A DNA stretch of 64,000 nucleotides from Adiantum capillus-veneris. Its lineage: Eukaryota; Streptophyta; Polypodiopsida; Polypodiales; Pteridaceae. How positions within the stretch are numbered: position 1 is the stretch's first letter; each line of letters starts with the position of its first letter. The stretch is from contig CM043942.1 of the NCBI GenBank assembly GCA_014529385.2, positions 51,902,274-51,966,273 of the forward strand, in the 5' to 3' direction. The position numbers were made by a program, and so were the translations under genes. Below the pieces are notes generated by a model. The model made no database searches. It was not told the DNA's origin and worked only from the letters and a program-made list of their open reading frames with translations. Below are positions 11,618-23,700 of this stretch, one piece after another.

Positions 11618-14012
11618 AATTTTCATAAAATCTAATATCTACCTATTCCAAAAGACTTTCTCATATGAGTAGAATGAACATTGATAGCTTTGATTTTGCA
11701 CATGAAGGTGTTAATGATAATGCCCCCATGTTTGTTAACTACCTTGTTACTAGGTTGCAGCAAGCCATGGGTAACCCTACCTTGCAAGCCGAAGTTACCC
11801 AACAACTTCGTGCTTATGGGATAACCCTTCCTCTTCAACAGGAGAGAGAACTTAGGAGGCCTCTTGATGAGACTCCCAAAAGAAGACTCTCTCCCATTCG
11901 AGAGGAGGAATCCAAGGAACGAGAAAGCACTGAATCCCTAAGTTCATCTGAAGATGTGGCTCCAAGAAGACGGTGGTCTAGGTGATCGCCAACACCTCCC
12001 AAGAGGAAATCTTCAAACCATAGTCCGTCCCCTTGGCACTCCAAATGGGAAGAGAGGAAACCAAGGAAGAAAAGGGCAAGGAAGAGGTCACCCTCTTCTC
12101 CTTCTTCTTCACCTTTCTCCTCTTCTGATGAAAGTTATGGTTATTCTCCTAGAGAATACAAGAGGGGAGGACATCGCAAATCTTACCTTGCCTGGCGAAG
12201 GTCACAAAAGCTAAAGAAGTTCAAGGAGGGAGGAAAGAGTATCTCTTTCTTCACCTATGATGGCACCTTTGGTGCTACCGACAAAGTGTTGGCCTTCATC
12301 CAGCAATTTGATGCAGCTTTTGGAGACGAGGGCTTCCACAGAGTCCTCCAAGCTACACCATGTAGCTATGCACTTCCAAAAATCAGCTCGTCAATGGTGG
12401 GCTAGCCTTCGTGGAAATGGTGAAGCTTCAAAGACATGGAAAACTCTACGAGTTTCCATCATGAAGCAATTTCTTGCAAGCGATGCAAAGGACAAAGTGC
12501 TGACTGAATGGCGTAGCCTAAAGCTCCTCTCTCATGAGTCTATTCACAAATATGTAGACAAGTTTTGGGATTTACATCTCAAGGCTACTGTCTTTCAAAA
12601 GATAGACTTTGCGGAGCAAAAGCAACAATTCTGTGATGGACTACCCGAAGAGATGGCTGAATATGTCAACTCCCAACAGCCCGGTTCTATCCCCGAAGTA
12701 ATCCACCATACCATGGTTTCTTTGCGCATCAATTTCCAACAAGGGGCTAGATGTAATGTCAAGCCCATGGAAAATAAAGAGCGAAATGAAGCAAGAGGGA
12801 AGAGCAATGCTCAATGCTCTTCCCAAGGCAACTCCAACAACAACAACAACAACAATCGGTCCAAGGGAGAAGGAAGTGTATAAAGGTAAAAACAAACTCT
12901 CGCCTAAAGATCTTGAAGCTTTTCGCAAGGACCACAAATGCTTTAAGTGTGGCGAGCAAGGACATACCTACCATTTTTGCCCCAAAAGAAATACTCCTGA
13001 TGGGACTCCTAGAGCTTCCGCCATCGAATCTCTAAAAGAGGATGTTCATTGCAAAGGAACAGCTCCCTCCTATGCATGGGGAAAGATAAGAGAGCATGAT
13101 GCCTTCATCTTGTTTGACCTTGGCTCTACTCACAACTTCATATCAACAGAGTTGGCCACCAAGTTGGACATTCAAGCTTTTGAGATGGGAGATATTGTAA
13201 CGGCCGACGCAGCTTTCAAGGGACAACAAGCCTCTTACCATGATAGCATACCAAAATGAATCAAGCTTAGCTCTACAAAATATATTATCACCTTTCCGTT
13301 TTTTTTCTTTCTTCTTTTTGTTCTCCCTTTTGTGTGTGGACTATCGTGCCCTAAACCATCTCACTATCAAAAACAAATTCCCCATCCCCTCGGGTAGAAG
13401 ATCTGTTTGATAAACTACGAGGCTCTACCTACTTCAGTAGGATTGACCTTAAAAGTGGCTATCATCAAATAAGGATAGTGAATGAAGATATCCTAAAGAT
13501 CGCGTTTCGTACAACGTTCGATCTTTATGAAGATCTAGTCATGCCTTTTGGCTTGACCAACGCACCAGCCACGTTTAATCGTCTAATGGAGAAGATCTTT
13601 AGACCTTATCGTAAATTCACTGGAGTGTTCTTTGATGATATTATCATCTACTCCAAGTCTTTGGAGGAACATAAGCAACATCTCCAAGTGATTTTTCAAG
13701 CGCTAAGGGAGAATAAGCTTTTTCTCAATCAAAAGAAAAGCAAATTTTTCCTCCAAGAGATTCAATACTTAGGTCATATTATCTCTCAAGATGGTATCCG
13801 AATGGATCCATCAAAGTTAGAGGTAATAAAAGCATGGCCTAATCCAAGGAATCTACATGAGATAGAAGATTTATAGGTATGTGTGCATACTATAGACTCT
13901 TCATAGCAAGATTCTCTCAAATGGCAGGACCACTACATGACTTAACAAAGAAGAACATTAAGTATTCATGGACTGCTAAGGAGCAAAATGCTTTTGACAA
14001 GCTCAAAGAGAC
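11618..14012 (+). mobile_element. Chr-2: internally deleted chromovirus
   Basis: This plus-strand relative of Chr-5 has two large deletions. Only the first ~48 bp of the LTR (CATAAAATCTAATATCTACC..., from 11619) remain, and they join almost directly to the gag start near 11665. The rest of the LTR, the PBS and the leader are gone. A second deletion at about 13245-13335 removes most of protease and the start of RT, leaving a short pyrimidine-rich stretch. Homology ends in the RNase H start near 14012, where an unrelated gypsy fragment begins. Confidence 0.85.
11665..14012 (+). pseudogene. Chr-2 gag-pol, decayed
   Basis: Gag starts with MNIDSFDFAHEG, as in Chr-5. The first frame ends at a TGA (11983-11985) where Chr-5 has CGA. 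The Gag core runs through 12257-12883 (QKSARQWWASLRGN; KYVDKFWDLHLKA). The zinc knuckle CFKCGEQGHTYHFC is at about 12940-12981. The protease site reads FDLGSTHNFIS near 13115, with Leu where Chr-1 has Pro, and is cut off soon after. The RT portion (13335-13876) keeps MPFGLTNAPATF and FFDDIIIYS, the latter holding the catalytic Asp pair. A short indel near 13870 breaks the frame before CAYYRLFIARFS. No integrase is present. Confidence 0.85.
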
Positions 14013-15690
14013 AATGCCTATCTATTGTTTTTTATGGTTCTTACAGGAAAGCACATGGTGAAGCTTCAGGAGGTGTTGTAATTTATGATCCTCAAGGTGC
14101 TTTGGTAATTAAAAGGAGTATAAAGCTTATGGCACAAAGCAACAATGAAGCTGAGTATGCTACTTTGGAGAAGGGACTCAACCGTTGCCTTGAGCTTGGC
14201 ATCCATCATGTAAGGGTAAGAGGTGATGCTCTTTTGGTGGTCAATTAAGAGAGGAAGAACAAGCATTGTATGCAAAGGAACATAGGTGTTTCATTGCCAC
14301 GTAGTAGGTCACATGAAAAGGGAGTGTCCTAAGAAGGAATCTAACAAGGAAACCTCGGTCCTCTACTGCGTCGGCTTTTGATGCTACCCCTCAAGTGAAT
14401 GCTATGAGTGTGGGAGAGCAAGAAGGTAAGCAGGAGGGGATTTTTGAAGATGATGAACTCATAAAATGTTATGGAGATGTGACTGGTCAAAGGGTCATTG
14501 TGTTGTTTGATTCTAGAAGTTCTCATGATGTCATAAGTGAATCTCTTGTGAAACGTGCACGTCTTCAAACTTCTCCTATTCCCACCCTCCTGGTGCAGGG
14601 GTTCTCTGAATGCATGGATGCTTTGATTTTTCAAGAATGTGATGATGTCAAGTTGATCATTCAACAAACCCAATTTACTCGTCATTTTGTAGTCTCTAAA
14701 CTTGCAGGATGTGACATTATTTTGGGCATTAAATGGTTTCGTATGTTCAAGCCCATTATCGATTGGGAGAAGCTCATGTTTCAATCAAAGATAATGTGTT
14801 GCAGCCATTCCTCGTTCGAGGCGAGAACAGTATTCCCTCTCTCCCTCTCATCTCGCACGTCCAGGCAAATAGGGAATTGCGTCAAAGAGCCCAAGAGGCG
14901 GTCATCTATGCCAAGCCCACATCAAGGAACTCGGGTATTCCTAAGAGGTATAGTGAAGGGTTTGTCAAAGTCAATTTTGTGTTTTCCCAGGATCATCATT
15001 CCCCTACTCACCATCCCCATCGACCTATGGACATTGTCTTCGACCAATTGCATGACGAGGAATATGTAGGTAAATTTTTTTCTCGATCGGATAAAGAGAA
15101 GCCAAAACCAAGTGATGTCTTGTTTAGAAGGCTTCACCCTCCCAAGGTATGGTCTTTTGGGTTACCAGTTCTCTTTGTTCGTAAGAAACGAAACTCATTT
15201 CAGTTTTGTGTGCATTTCAGGGCACTCAAGACACGGATGGTCAAATTCTAGAAGCCGAGACCTCACATGGCCATTCCTTTGGAGCGTCTACAAGAGGCAC
15301 ATCGCGTTTCCAAAGCGGACTTGTCAAGTTGCAACCACAAGGGTGGCCTTTCAAGGAGCAATCCAACAGAAGAACCACCAGAGATTGTTGTCACCAAGTC
15401 GAAGTGTTTTTGAATGCTTCCCATTCAACTTGGCACTAAGAAGGAAGCGCAGCAACATTTCCTCAAATTCAAGGATCGAGGGACACATGCAGATGCTTGG
15501 GTGAACAAGGACTTGCTCATCCACTATCCAGATTTGCTAACCTCATACAAGGAGGCCATGCAGATCGGTACCCGTACCTCACCTTAAGCAGAAGGGGATG
15601 TCACGTGCACATGGCTCTGTGTGCCACGTGGTTATGCTTCATTGACTTCCATAGCCAATTTTCCTTCTTCCTAGATAGAAGTGTCTAGAA
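14013..15690 (+). pseudogene. Fragments of another gypsy element (RNase H-like, knuckle, protease, RT)
   Basis: Four retroelement motifs appear in unusual order. First, 14030-14245 encodes an RNase H fold fragment with SNNEAEYATLEKGL and a closing LLVVN. This resembles the second, archaeal-type RNase H known from Tat/Ogre gypsy elements. Second, a one-base-shifted CCHC knuckle (GHMKREC) lies near 14290-14335. Third, an aspartic protease-like frame (14395-14784) has FDSRSSHDVIS, with Arg replacing the essential Gly of D-S-G. Fourth, the RT entry region (to about 15250) has LPVLFVRKK and FCVHFRALK. Frameshifts separate the pieces. The 15250-15690 part has long open stretches I cannot assign. 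The order suggests two fused fragments rather than one element. Confidence 0.6.
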
Positions 15691-15974
15691 TCCTAGGAGG
15701 ATTAGTACCGGCAATTTTGTGAGCCTGTTCACAGGACCTGCATGTCCGAACAAGTCCATTAGATTAGGTTTTTTTGTTTTGGAACCCTCTTGCTTAAATG
15801 GTTTGTATACGCGTTTTGACAGGTGTTATTACACTACGATGGGAATCTTACATGACGTGATGTAGTTTTAGGTTAGAGGAATCCAACGAGCCATTCCCCG
15901 TGTCGATCGAATTCCTAGGTGGGCGGGTGTGCAACAAGTGTACCTAATCTAGAACCCCCCAACCCAATTTTAAT
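15691..15974. other. Unassigned junction DNA
   Basis: This stretch lies between gypsy fragments and the truncated Cop-1. I see no coding capacity or repeat. The AT-rich run at 15968-16000 marks where Cop-1 homology starts. Confidence 0.5.
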
Positions 15975-15977
15975 AAA

Positions 15978-17395
15978 TCAATTTATTGATTTATTTGTTG
16001 GAAAAGTTGGTGGACAACTCTTTTGTTTACCATAAACACAATCTTCACAGAACTCTAAGTCCACTTCTTTCAAACCTGATAGAAGCTTCTTTCTCTGAAT
16101 TCCTTTGGCACTCATATGCCTAAGCCGATAATGCCACACCGCACTGTCAACTTCTGTAGTTGCTGCACAGGCTGAAGGTTGTGTGCTAACAGTACACAAG
16201 TAAAGTGTACCGACCTTTTCTCCTTTGGCAACCACCAAAGATCCTTTGAGATCTTCCACCGTTTGTTTCCAAATGCGATGTTGTGACCTTCATCGTCCAA
16301 TTGTCCTGTAGAGATCAAATTTTGAGAAGAGAAGGAACATGCCTAACATCTTTAAGCTTCCAATCATTTCCGTTAGTAGTTTTGACAGAAACTGTACCTT
16401 TGTCGACAATCTCACAAGCTTCATCATCTCCCAAGTATGCATACCCAAAATTACCTTTGGTGTAATCTTGGAAATGTTGCTTGTGTGGTGTTGCATGGAA
16501 TGAAGCCCCAGAATCTACTATCCAGGAATTAGACACATTGTCTAATGAGAGAATTAGAGCATCTTGCTCTACTTTACCTGCCACATTGGCCTCCGATGTT
16601 GGCTTGTTGTCTTGAGACTATGTCTCCCTTCTTCTCTTGGACCAGCAATCCTTCTTGACATGGCCCTTCTTGCCGTGGTTCCAACATTCAAGAACTGACT
16701 TTGTGTGTGACTTGCTCTGCCTTGAGCAATCACGACCCTTTTGGTTTTTGAACCTCTCCTTAGGCCTTCCTCTTGTTTCCACTGATAGTAGCAGCACTTG
16801 ATGATTCTTCTGTGCTTCTCCTTCGCATTTCCTCGCTTAGGAGAACACCCACAACATCATCAAACTTAAGAGTATTTGTGCCAAAGATAGAATTACTTAT
16901 AGCCATCACAAGGCTGTCCTAACTATCCGGTAGAGATGATAGTATAAGGAGAGCTCGCACTTCATCATCGAAATTTATTTTCACCAATCGAAGTTGACTT
17001 ATGTTTGTGTCAAAGTAATTTAGGTGTTCTGCAATTGAACCATTCTCTGCCATCTTTAGATTGAACAAGCGCTTCATAAGAAATACCTTATTGGATGCCG
17101 ATGGTTTCTTGTAGAAGTCGTCAAGTGACTTCATCAAGTCCTCCATGGTCTTCATCTCCAAAATGTTGAAGGCCACAGTTGACGCCAAGCTTAACCTGAT
17201 TGTTCCCAGTGCCTTTCGAACAAGGACAATCCATGCTTCATCTGCCATTGTTGCGGGCTTCTTCGCAAGACCGCCTAGTGGCAAATAGAGGTCCTTCTGG
17301 GAGAGATAGTCTTCAATCTGCATCTTCCAATGTTGGTAGTTTTTGCCGTTGAACTTCTCAATCTTGAGCTTCCCTTCCTCCGCCATAACTCCCAC
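15978..17395 (-). pseudogene. Cop-1 gag-protease-preintegrase, decayed
   Basis: Gag (16919-17395) starts MGVMAEEGKLKIEKFNGKNY and contains the copia-type Gag core with a WKMQIEDYL-like opening. It ends at LPDS where a stop interrupts. A knuckle near 16640-16690 reads CWNHGKKGHVKKDC, with His in place of the second Cys. The protease frame (16315-16584) holds WIVDSGASFHAT, the intact copia D-S-G-A site, followed by DVRHVPSLLKI. The last frame (15978-16259) carries HYRLRHMSAKG and CEDCVYGKQK, the histidine and paired cysteines of the copia pre-integrase zinc-binding domain. Stops and shifts separate the frames. Confidence 0.85.
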
Positions 17396-17445
17396 TCAAT
17401 TCAAGGAATCCTTTCCTTGAGATACTTTAGCTACGAGCAAACCTT

Positions 17446-17457
17446 GCTCTGATACCA
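17446..17457 (-). promoter_or_regulatory. Primer binding site of Cop-1
   Basis: The minus strand reads TGGTATCAGAGC, complementary to initiator-Met tRNA, two bases from the LTR end. Confidence 0.85.
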
Positions 17458-17459
17458 GT

Positions 17460-18347
17460 TGTTGGGAAATAAGACGTAGCTAAATAGATATTTGAGTAGA
17501 TTACTTAATCTATCTCTTCATAAATCCAACCTTATCTATCTACTCTCTACCGAATCTCTATCTCTACCTTCTCTCTATCCCCACAAGGGAGTATTAGCCT
17601 TCATGGTTTAAAATTGATCCCTGTTTGTGAAGAGGTGAGAACATCTATGAAACACACAAGAGATTATAGAGTAGAGAGAGAGAGAGAGAGAGTACACACG
17701 ATATACGTGGTTGACCCAATGTGGGCTACGTCCACGGGAAAGCAGCCACATCAATGGCTTTAATACTTCAAAACAAGAAGTAGTTTACAAAGGGATTATA
17801 CCCTTAATAGAGCTCCCACCTTGCTTCACTCTCACCACCTCACACTCACCTTGTTGCATCAACTTCACACTGTCTAATGTGTCTAGAAATGGCCTCCATT
17901 TATAGGCCAAAAGGGCTACCCTCTCTCATGAGAGGCAGCCATGTGTAGCCGCCCTTGTGTAGATAAGTCCAAATCGGACCCTCCAATCCGCGCATGTGTG
18001 GCCGCCCTTGAGAAGACAAGTCCGCTTTTGAATTCGGCCACCCGCCACCGACCATTGACTTCCGACCACCGGCCACCAGCCATTAACTACCGACCAACCG
18101 GCCAATCGATGGATCATTTTCCGATCACTTTCTGGCCACCGTCTGGCCATAATATTTCGGGGATAAGGAATATTCCGGCCAAGGGAAAAAAAAAGTCTCG
18201 GGGCCTGATTTTTTACCGTGAAAATTTTGGTTTTGGGCGAGTGATTTTCCTTCACACACGATGGCTTCTCCTCATAATGGGGGCCTTACAAATGTGCACT
18301 TTTACCACAAAAAATTACAAGGGGTAAATCAGGCTCCATACTTAACA
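17460..18347 (-). repeat. Cop-1 5' LTR
   Basis: This 888-bp LTR runs TGTTAAGTATGG (at 18347) to TTTCCCAACA (at 17460) on its own strand, with matching TGTT...AACA ends. A (GA)n tract lies near 17674-17691. The interior shares long blocks with the solo LTR at 63032-63734, including GTGGTTGACCCAATGTGGGC or a close variant. Confidence 0.85.
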
Positions 18348-19135
18348 TAACTTGTACCCAGCCTCAGTCGCAAGACCTCAAAAACCTTCAAAGGTGGAGA
18401 GAGATATAGCAAGGAATGAGGAAGAAGAAGTAACATACGAGAAAGAAGTAGAGCATTGAAGCATGTCTCTTGGTTGGATTTGCATTCCATATCCAAGAGG
18501 TGTTGGTGTAGGCTCTCAACTTCTCAAGCTTAGAGAAGGAGATCGAAGCTCTTGCACTTCACACAATGAGAATGTATGTGTGTAAGAGGGTGTGTATCTC
18601 CAAGCACACCCCTAGCTTGCCTTGGTCGACCCCTCCTTGTAGCTCAAGCCTTGATTTGATTGGAGCTCCTCAAGCCTAGCCAATCACATGCTTTGTGCAT
18701 ATCAAGCAACAAGGGTAGCATTTGGACAAGTGTCCTCCTTTCCCTTTGAGAGAGAGGGATTGAATATTGCCTAGATAATTAGTTAATCAAACTAAATTCT
18801 CATTCGACCCCTTTAAAGCCTATCCAATAGGATTCAAGCACACCATGATGGGAACATGGGGAGGAGCTTGACAAGTGCCCTTGTTGCCTCTTGTGGAGGG
18901 GTGACCCTTGAGAGGATATAGGTGATATTCTCTCTCATCCCCTACTTGTAAGGCTCGCCCCCCTCTTTTTAGGCCTTGGTTTGACTTCAATCTTCTCAAG
19001 CATTTTACTCATCAAGCATGACAAGCACTTCAAGATTGGGCAGGGTTCCCACAAGCACCTTAGTCAACAACCACCTTAGGAAACAAGCACCTCAAGCACC
19101 TTAGTTAGCAAGCACGACAAGCACCTCAAGCTTGG
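18348..19135 (-). repeat. Chr-3 3' LTR, part 1
   Basis: This is inverted chromovirus LTR sequence. It begins partway into the LTR, equivalent to about 61726 in the Chr-6 LTR, because Cop-1 occupies its left side. It ends at the GP-1 insertion point and resumes at 28966. It contains the CAAGCACCTCAAG minisatellite typical of this family. Confidence 0.8.
19131..19135. repeat. GP-1 target site duplication CTTGG (left)
   Basis: CTTGG here and at 28961-28965 directly flank the TG...CA ends of GP-1. Across the two sites the surrounding Chr-3 LTR reads continuously. Confidence 0.85.
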
Positions 19136-19275
19136 TGTTGGACGGGAGAGACTCACACACCCATGAAGTGCATACAAACACTACCTAGATCAACATAATG
19201 TCAATCGAGGACACAGATGACACGATAGGCACACGGAGGAAATCTCTTAAGCTTGTCACTATCGCTACTATCCTC
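19136..19275 (-). repeat. GP-1 3' LTR remnant with filler junction
   Basis: 19136 to about 19255 matches the outer edge of the right LTR (28004-28125) nearly exactly. The match stops at CTTGTCA. The next bases, to about 19275, repeat TCACTATCGCTACTATCCTC, which also occurs at 21279-21298. Beyond that the sequence is unrelated to both. Confidence 0.8.
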
Positions 19276-20734
19276 ATTTGTCAATTGATTTGAGTAGCAT
19301 TTCCTGATTTTTGATGTAGAAGGAATATGTACAAGAGTATGGTGATAGGTGTCTTTAGATTAGGGTCTAAAACCTGGATGACCAAAGGGAAAAAAACCCG
19401 GTGGGAAAAAATGCCTTTGGTATACGCTCTTATCGGAGTTGAGCAGTTGAATGTGAAGTACATGTTCATGAAAGGTGAGTGCTTGAGTGAAATATAGAAA
19501 GAGTGTCTGATGCAAGTGCCAATTATGGGACACTCTATATGCATATGAGAAATTTGTCGACAAAAGCATGCAATGTGAAAGAAGGAGATGATGGGTGTTT
19601 CGAGGAATAAATGTAGCACATGTGACATCAAAAGATGTCTCAATAGCTTCCACCTTTCCAAGAAGGGTTTTCGATGTAGAAGTTTCTCCACTCGTATCTC
19701 ACAGTGCTCAGTACGTGAGTGTCTTTTGGACCTCTCCTTCACCTCACCAGACTTAAGTATAGTAGGCTTCGACTCTTTTGCTCACCTATACCAGCATGAG
19801 CGACACAACTTAAATATGCTCAACTCTTCCAGCTTGAGCAGTACCTAGAATAGCTAAGATGCTTAGACCACAGAGAATATCACTTGAAGCTTTGGGACTA
19901 ACACCTCACTCATTTTGTGGCTTAGCTACTCGACTCTGACTTGTATGACTTGTCGGTTGCATATTGACACTGCTTTGTGACAAGTTCTTCGGCTGTTGTA
20001 GTGGCTGCTGAGACATACTTCATGAAGTTTCATCGTTTTCCTGTACTTCTTCTCCTTGTAGTGCTCAGGCCTCTCGTCAGTCTTTTCTTCATGTGGATTA
20101 TGGATTTTTTATTTTTTTCTTAATAATAAACAAAGAAAATCTTAAAACAACTCAACAAAAGAAAAATCATTCAAATAGAAATCTAAATGCTATGTACACT
20201 ATACACATGTCCCTAGGGGCTCATATATGGATTTTGTCCCAATACTCCTCTGTTAACACTCCTATGAGGGCATATATAAATTTCGTCAAAAAATTATCAC
20301 AATAAAAACGCAAAAATTTTTCAATGCATCTCACAAAACATTGCCCTCTAATAGTTATAATATTAGGTCCGCATTCAGAATGCCTCCCCCCTTCCTATTT
20401 GGATTCATCCTTTACGAGAGGGTATCGCAAAGGGTATGTGTTGTGCTTGGGCAATTAAAAGTTGTGCCTATGCAGGCCTTGTAATGTAGCCCTATTATGC
20501 ATACACAATCAATGCATGGAAAAGATTTATGTTGTGCAAGATGTGGGTATAAACAATTTGCTTATTGGCATTTGTTGGCGAGGCTTCCTATTCTAAGCAA
20601 TGTAATGGTCTTTGAAGCTCCTGTATCGTTGCTTGATTGAAGCGACATGCTCTCTTCTAACTGTATTGTAATCGTAGGAAGAATTGTAAGAATTCAAGCG
20701 GCGATGCACTGACATCAGTTTTGTTGTTCTTCTT
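19276..20734. other. Unassigned 3' part of GP-1
   Basis: No known domain is found. A plus-strand stretch at 19320-19860 has interrupted open frames with a faint look of retroelement pol (VYALIGVEQLNVKYMFMKGE), but I could not match it to RT or integrase motifs. 20100-20160 is A/T-rich. Confidence 0.4.
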
Positions 20735-23700
20735 TGGGACCCATTTCTTTGCGATTATTGGTGGTTTTGTTGCTTACGCTCGTTTGGGAACCCATACTTG
20801 CCCGTGCTTCGTTTGTGTTTGAAGAGACTTCTTTGGGATCCACCTTTTTGTTGTGTGAGTCAACAGTGGTCTTTGCTTCAGCCCTTGTACGCTTGGTTGG
20901 TGATGGGATTCAGGCTTTGAAAGTTGATACTGTGGTTGTTTTGGAATCCAAATGAATTCCTGACTTTTTTGTGCTTGAATCAACTTCTTTGGAACCCAAA
21001 CCTGAGTTGTGAAAGCTTACGACTTTGTGATATTCTTACCCGTTCGTGCACGCTTTCCTTGCTTTTGTTTTGGTGTTGGATCTTGTGATTTGTCATTAGA
21101 GATCTTTGTCTTCTTGATCCATATCTGTTTTTGGCCAATCTGGCTTTTTGGTATCCAGATTTGTCGAGCTTTTTGGCTTTGACTTGTTGTCCTGTTCTTT
21201 TGACCTGTCATGGTTGTTGCTGAAGGGGTTGGTGATAGTGATGGCCTGAGTTGATGATAGGGGATGTCGTAAGATTCATCACTATCGCTACTATCCTCAA
21301 CAAGGTTGACTTCTTGTACTTTCCTTGATTTTTTGGCTGGTATTGGAAAGTTACTGTCTGTTTGCTCGTGGGTGGTAGTTTCTTGGAGAACTTTTCTAGC
21401 CCATTGATTAGAGCATTGTTAGCTCGTTGCTCTGGTCGTATTCCTCCTAGCTGAGTCTTTGCATCCTTATTACGAGCCATGTATGAGGATGCTGTGGTGG
21501 CTGTGTCTTCACGGAGGACTTTGGAATCCACTTTTGATGCACTTTATTCGTGTAGCGATGACATTGATTCCCGGGTCGTTGATCTTCTTGAAGCTCGAAG
21601 TGTTCTACAGAGTCATAGAACTCGTCGTCTTCTTCATCTTTTGATTCTCCACATTTCTTTGTGTGCTCTTTATTTCAAGAGCTTGTTGATGTCTGTTTCT
21701 CTTCGTTTTCCTGGATTACACTCACTGCAAAATAAGGAACGACATCATAGCCATTTTCATCACAAAAATTTGTTGTGGGAGCATCCTCAACGGCGCACAC
21801 GTCCAGAGTAGCCAAGATGTGTTCCCATCCAAAAGGCTTCAACGCTTCTTCAGGAAATGGTTCTGGGATATAGTCCATATCCTCTATAACACGCTCTAGG
21901 ATACATTCCTCACGTTTCAAGCTACCACATTGTGAAGCTCCACACATCCACAGTTATTTAGGCTTACCTAACCAAGCTGGAAGTTTTGATCCTGCTACTG
22001 TGGCGAAATCAAACTCCTCAACCGGTGTTCTCGTCACATCCCTATAGCTATGGTCCCTCAAGTTTATCTTTGTTATGGTTCCCATATGTCTCAGGTATAT
22101 ATGGTCATAACCCCAATCTTGGACCATTTTCAATTGTCGCATGAATGGTCTTCCCAGAATGATTTCATAGTTGTTCTTCTTGCCAAAGTCAAAAACAGCA
22201 AAAGTGTGTTCATATTCAATGCCACAAGAAGTAACAATTACTTTTTCTAGCAGTCCTATGGGCTTTTCCTTGCGTCCGTCTGCAAGCTGCAGGGTCATTC
22301 GTGTGGATCTCAAGGCAGGTTTTCCCCATTTTTTCCAAACCTCTTTGGTTGCAATGGCCACACCAGCTCCACTGTCAAGGATTGCCATGGTTTTACACCA
22401 TTGAATTCCACAGGAAGGGTGGTGTTTCCATCTTCTCCCTCGTAATACTCGCCTACCTTGTTTAATGGCACTAGCCTAGTATTTAGTTGAGGCATTTCAA
22501 GCTCTTTGATGCCTTCCTCAATTTGAGTCATTGGGGTTTTTACACCAAATTTTTTCTAGACATTTACCCACATTAGCCCACATGTTTGGTCTTATTCTGA
22601 GCAACTCGGCTAACACTATTGTACAGGTGACTGGGGTAGATAGAATATCTACTAGCCCCTTTGAATCGATGGCCTTGTTGGGAGACAGTCTCTGTGATGG
22701 GACTAGAACCACATCTGACTTGGTCTCGTACTCTCCCATGTAGGACAATAGTGTTCTTAGCGAATGGGGTTGACTATCCATAGATTGTACAGATCCTTTG
22801 TTGCCCCAATACGATCGCACGTCTATATTCATTTGAGATCCAGTCTCAAATTCCTCTATTGGTGGTAGAAACACTTCTCGTTCATCACCAGTCTTGTCTA
22901 CTCGTCTTCTTAGGTCATCGGCTTCATTGGCCTCACTGACTTGTTTCCACAATTCGTCAAGACCATCTATCTCTTTACAATCCTCAGGTATAGCTTGGTG
23001 AATTTCCCTCGGAAGAGTTATCCGTGGTATTCAGTACTATCCTTGGTTCTAATGCTGGGTCTTTGAGGTTTGGTTTGTGCTCATGACTAGAATCTGGCTC
23101 TTTTAGTTCCTGGTTTGGTGGGATTATTTGTGTAGGCATGACACGGATCACATCCTCAGGTTTTGCAACTCGTGCTTCTAGTAAAGCTTGGGCTGTTTGA
23201 ATCATTTTCTTGCACATTTCAAACCTTTGCTTTTCTAGTTCCGTACAGGGATATGTCATCCACCTTTGTTCTTGGGTTTGATTGTTTTTGAGCCTCGCAT
23301 CATAGGCTTTCAAGAGGGCATCTAATGTCTCATTAACCTTCTCTACCAACACAGATCCTCCTGAACTAGCACTTCTCGGTTTCTCATCCGTGGATGGTAC
23401 TTCTAGAGGTTTAACTATCTGTGTAAGAGAAGGTGCCTCCTTTTTCTCATGTTGTTTTATCTTCTCCGCAGCTTCGGTAAGCTTCTCAGCTAGGGATTTT
23501 TGCTCTCGTTCCCTGCGTGCTTTCATCCTAGTCTTTCTAGCTTTCCAACTATTTCATTTGCTCTTGGTTTTCTGACTAGGTGCGTCTGTCTTTGGTCCAT
23601 CATCTGTCTTTGGACTCGTGTCACTTTCATGTTCTTTGTCTCTGGATTCTCATCAGCTTTCTTTTGAGCTTGTGCTCTCGTAACCACTTGAACTGGTACA

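Larger units (their letters stand above)
15975..18347 (-). mobile_element. Cop-1: truncated Ty1/copia element
   Basis: On its own strand this element has a 5' LTR (17460-18347), a PBS, gag, protease and the pre-integrase zinc-binding region, then stops. Integrase core, RT, RNase H and the 3' LTR are absent. It adjoins Chr-3 LTR sequence at 18348, so it probably inserted into that LTR, but the distal junction is lost. Confidence 0.85.
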
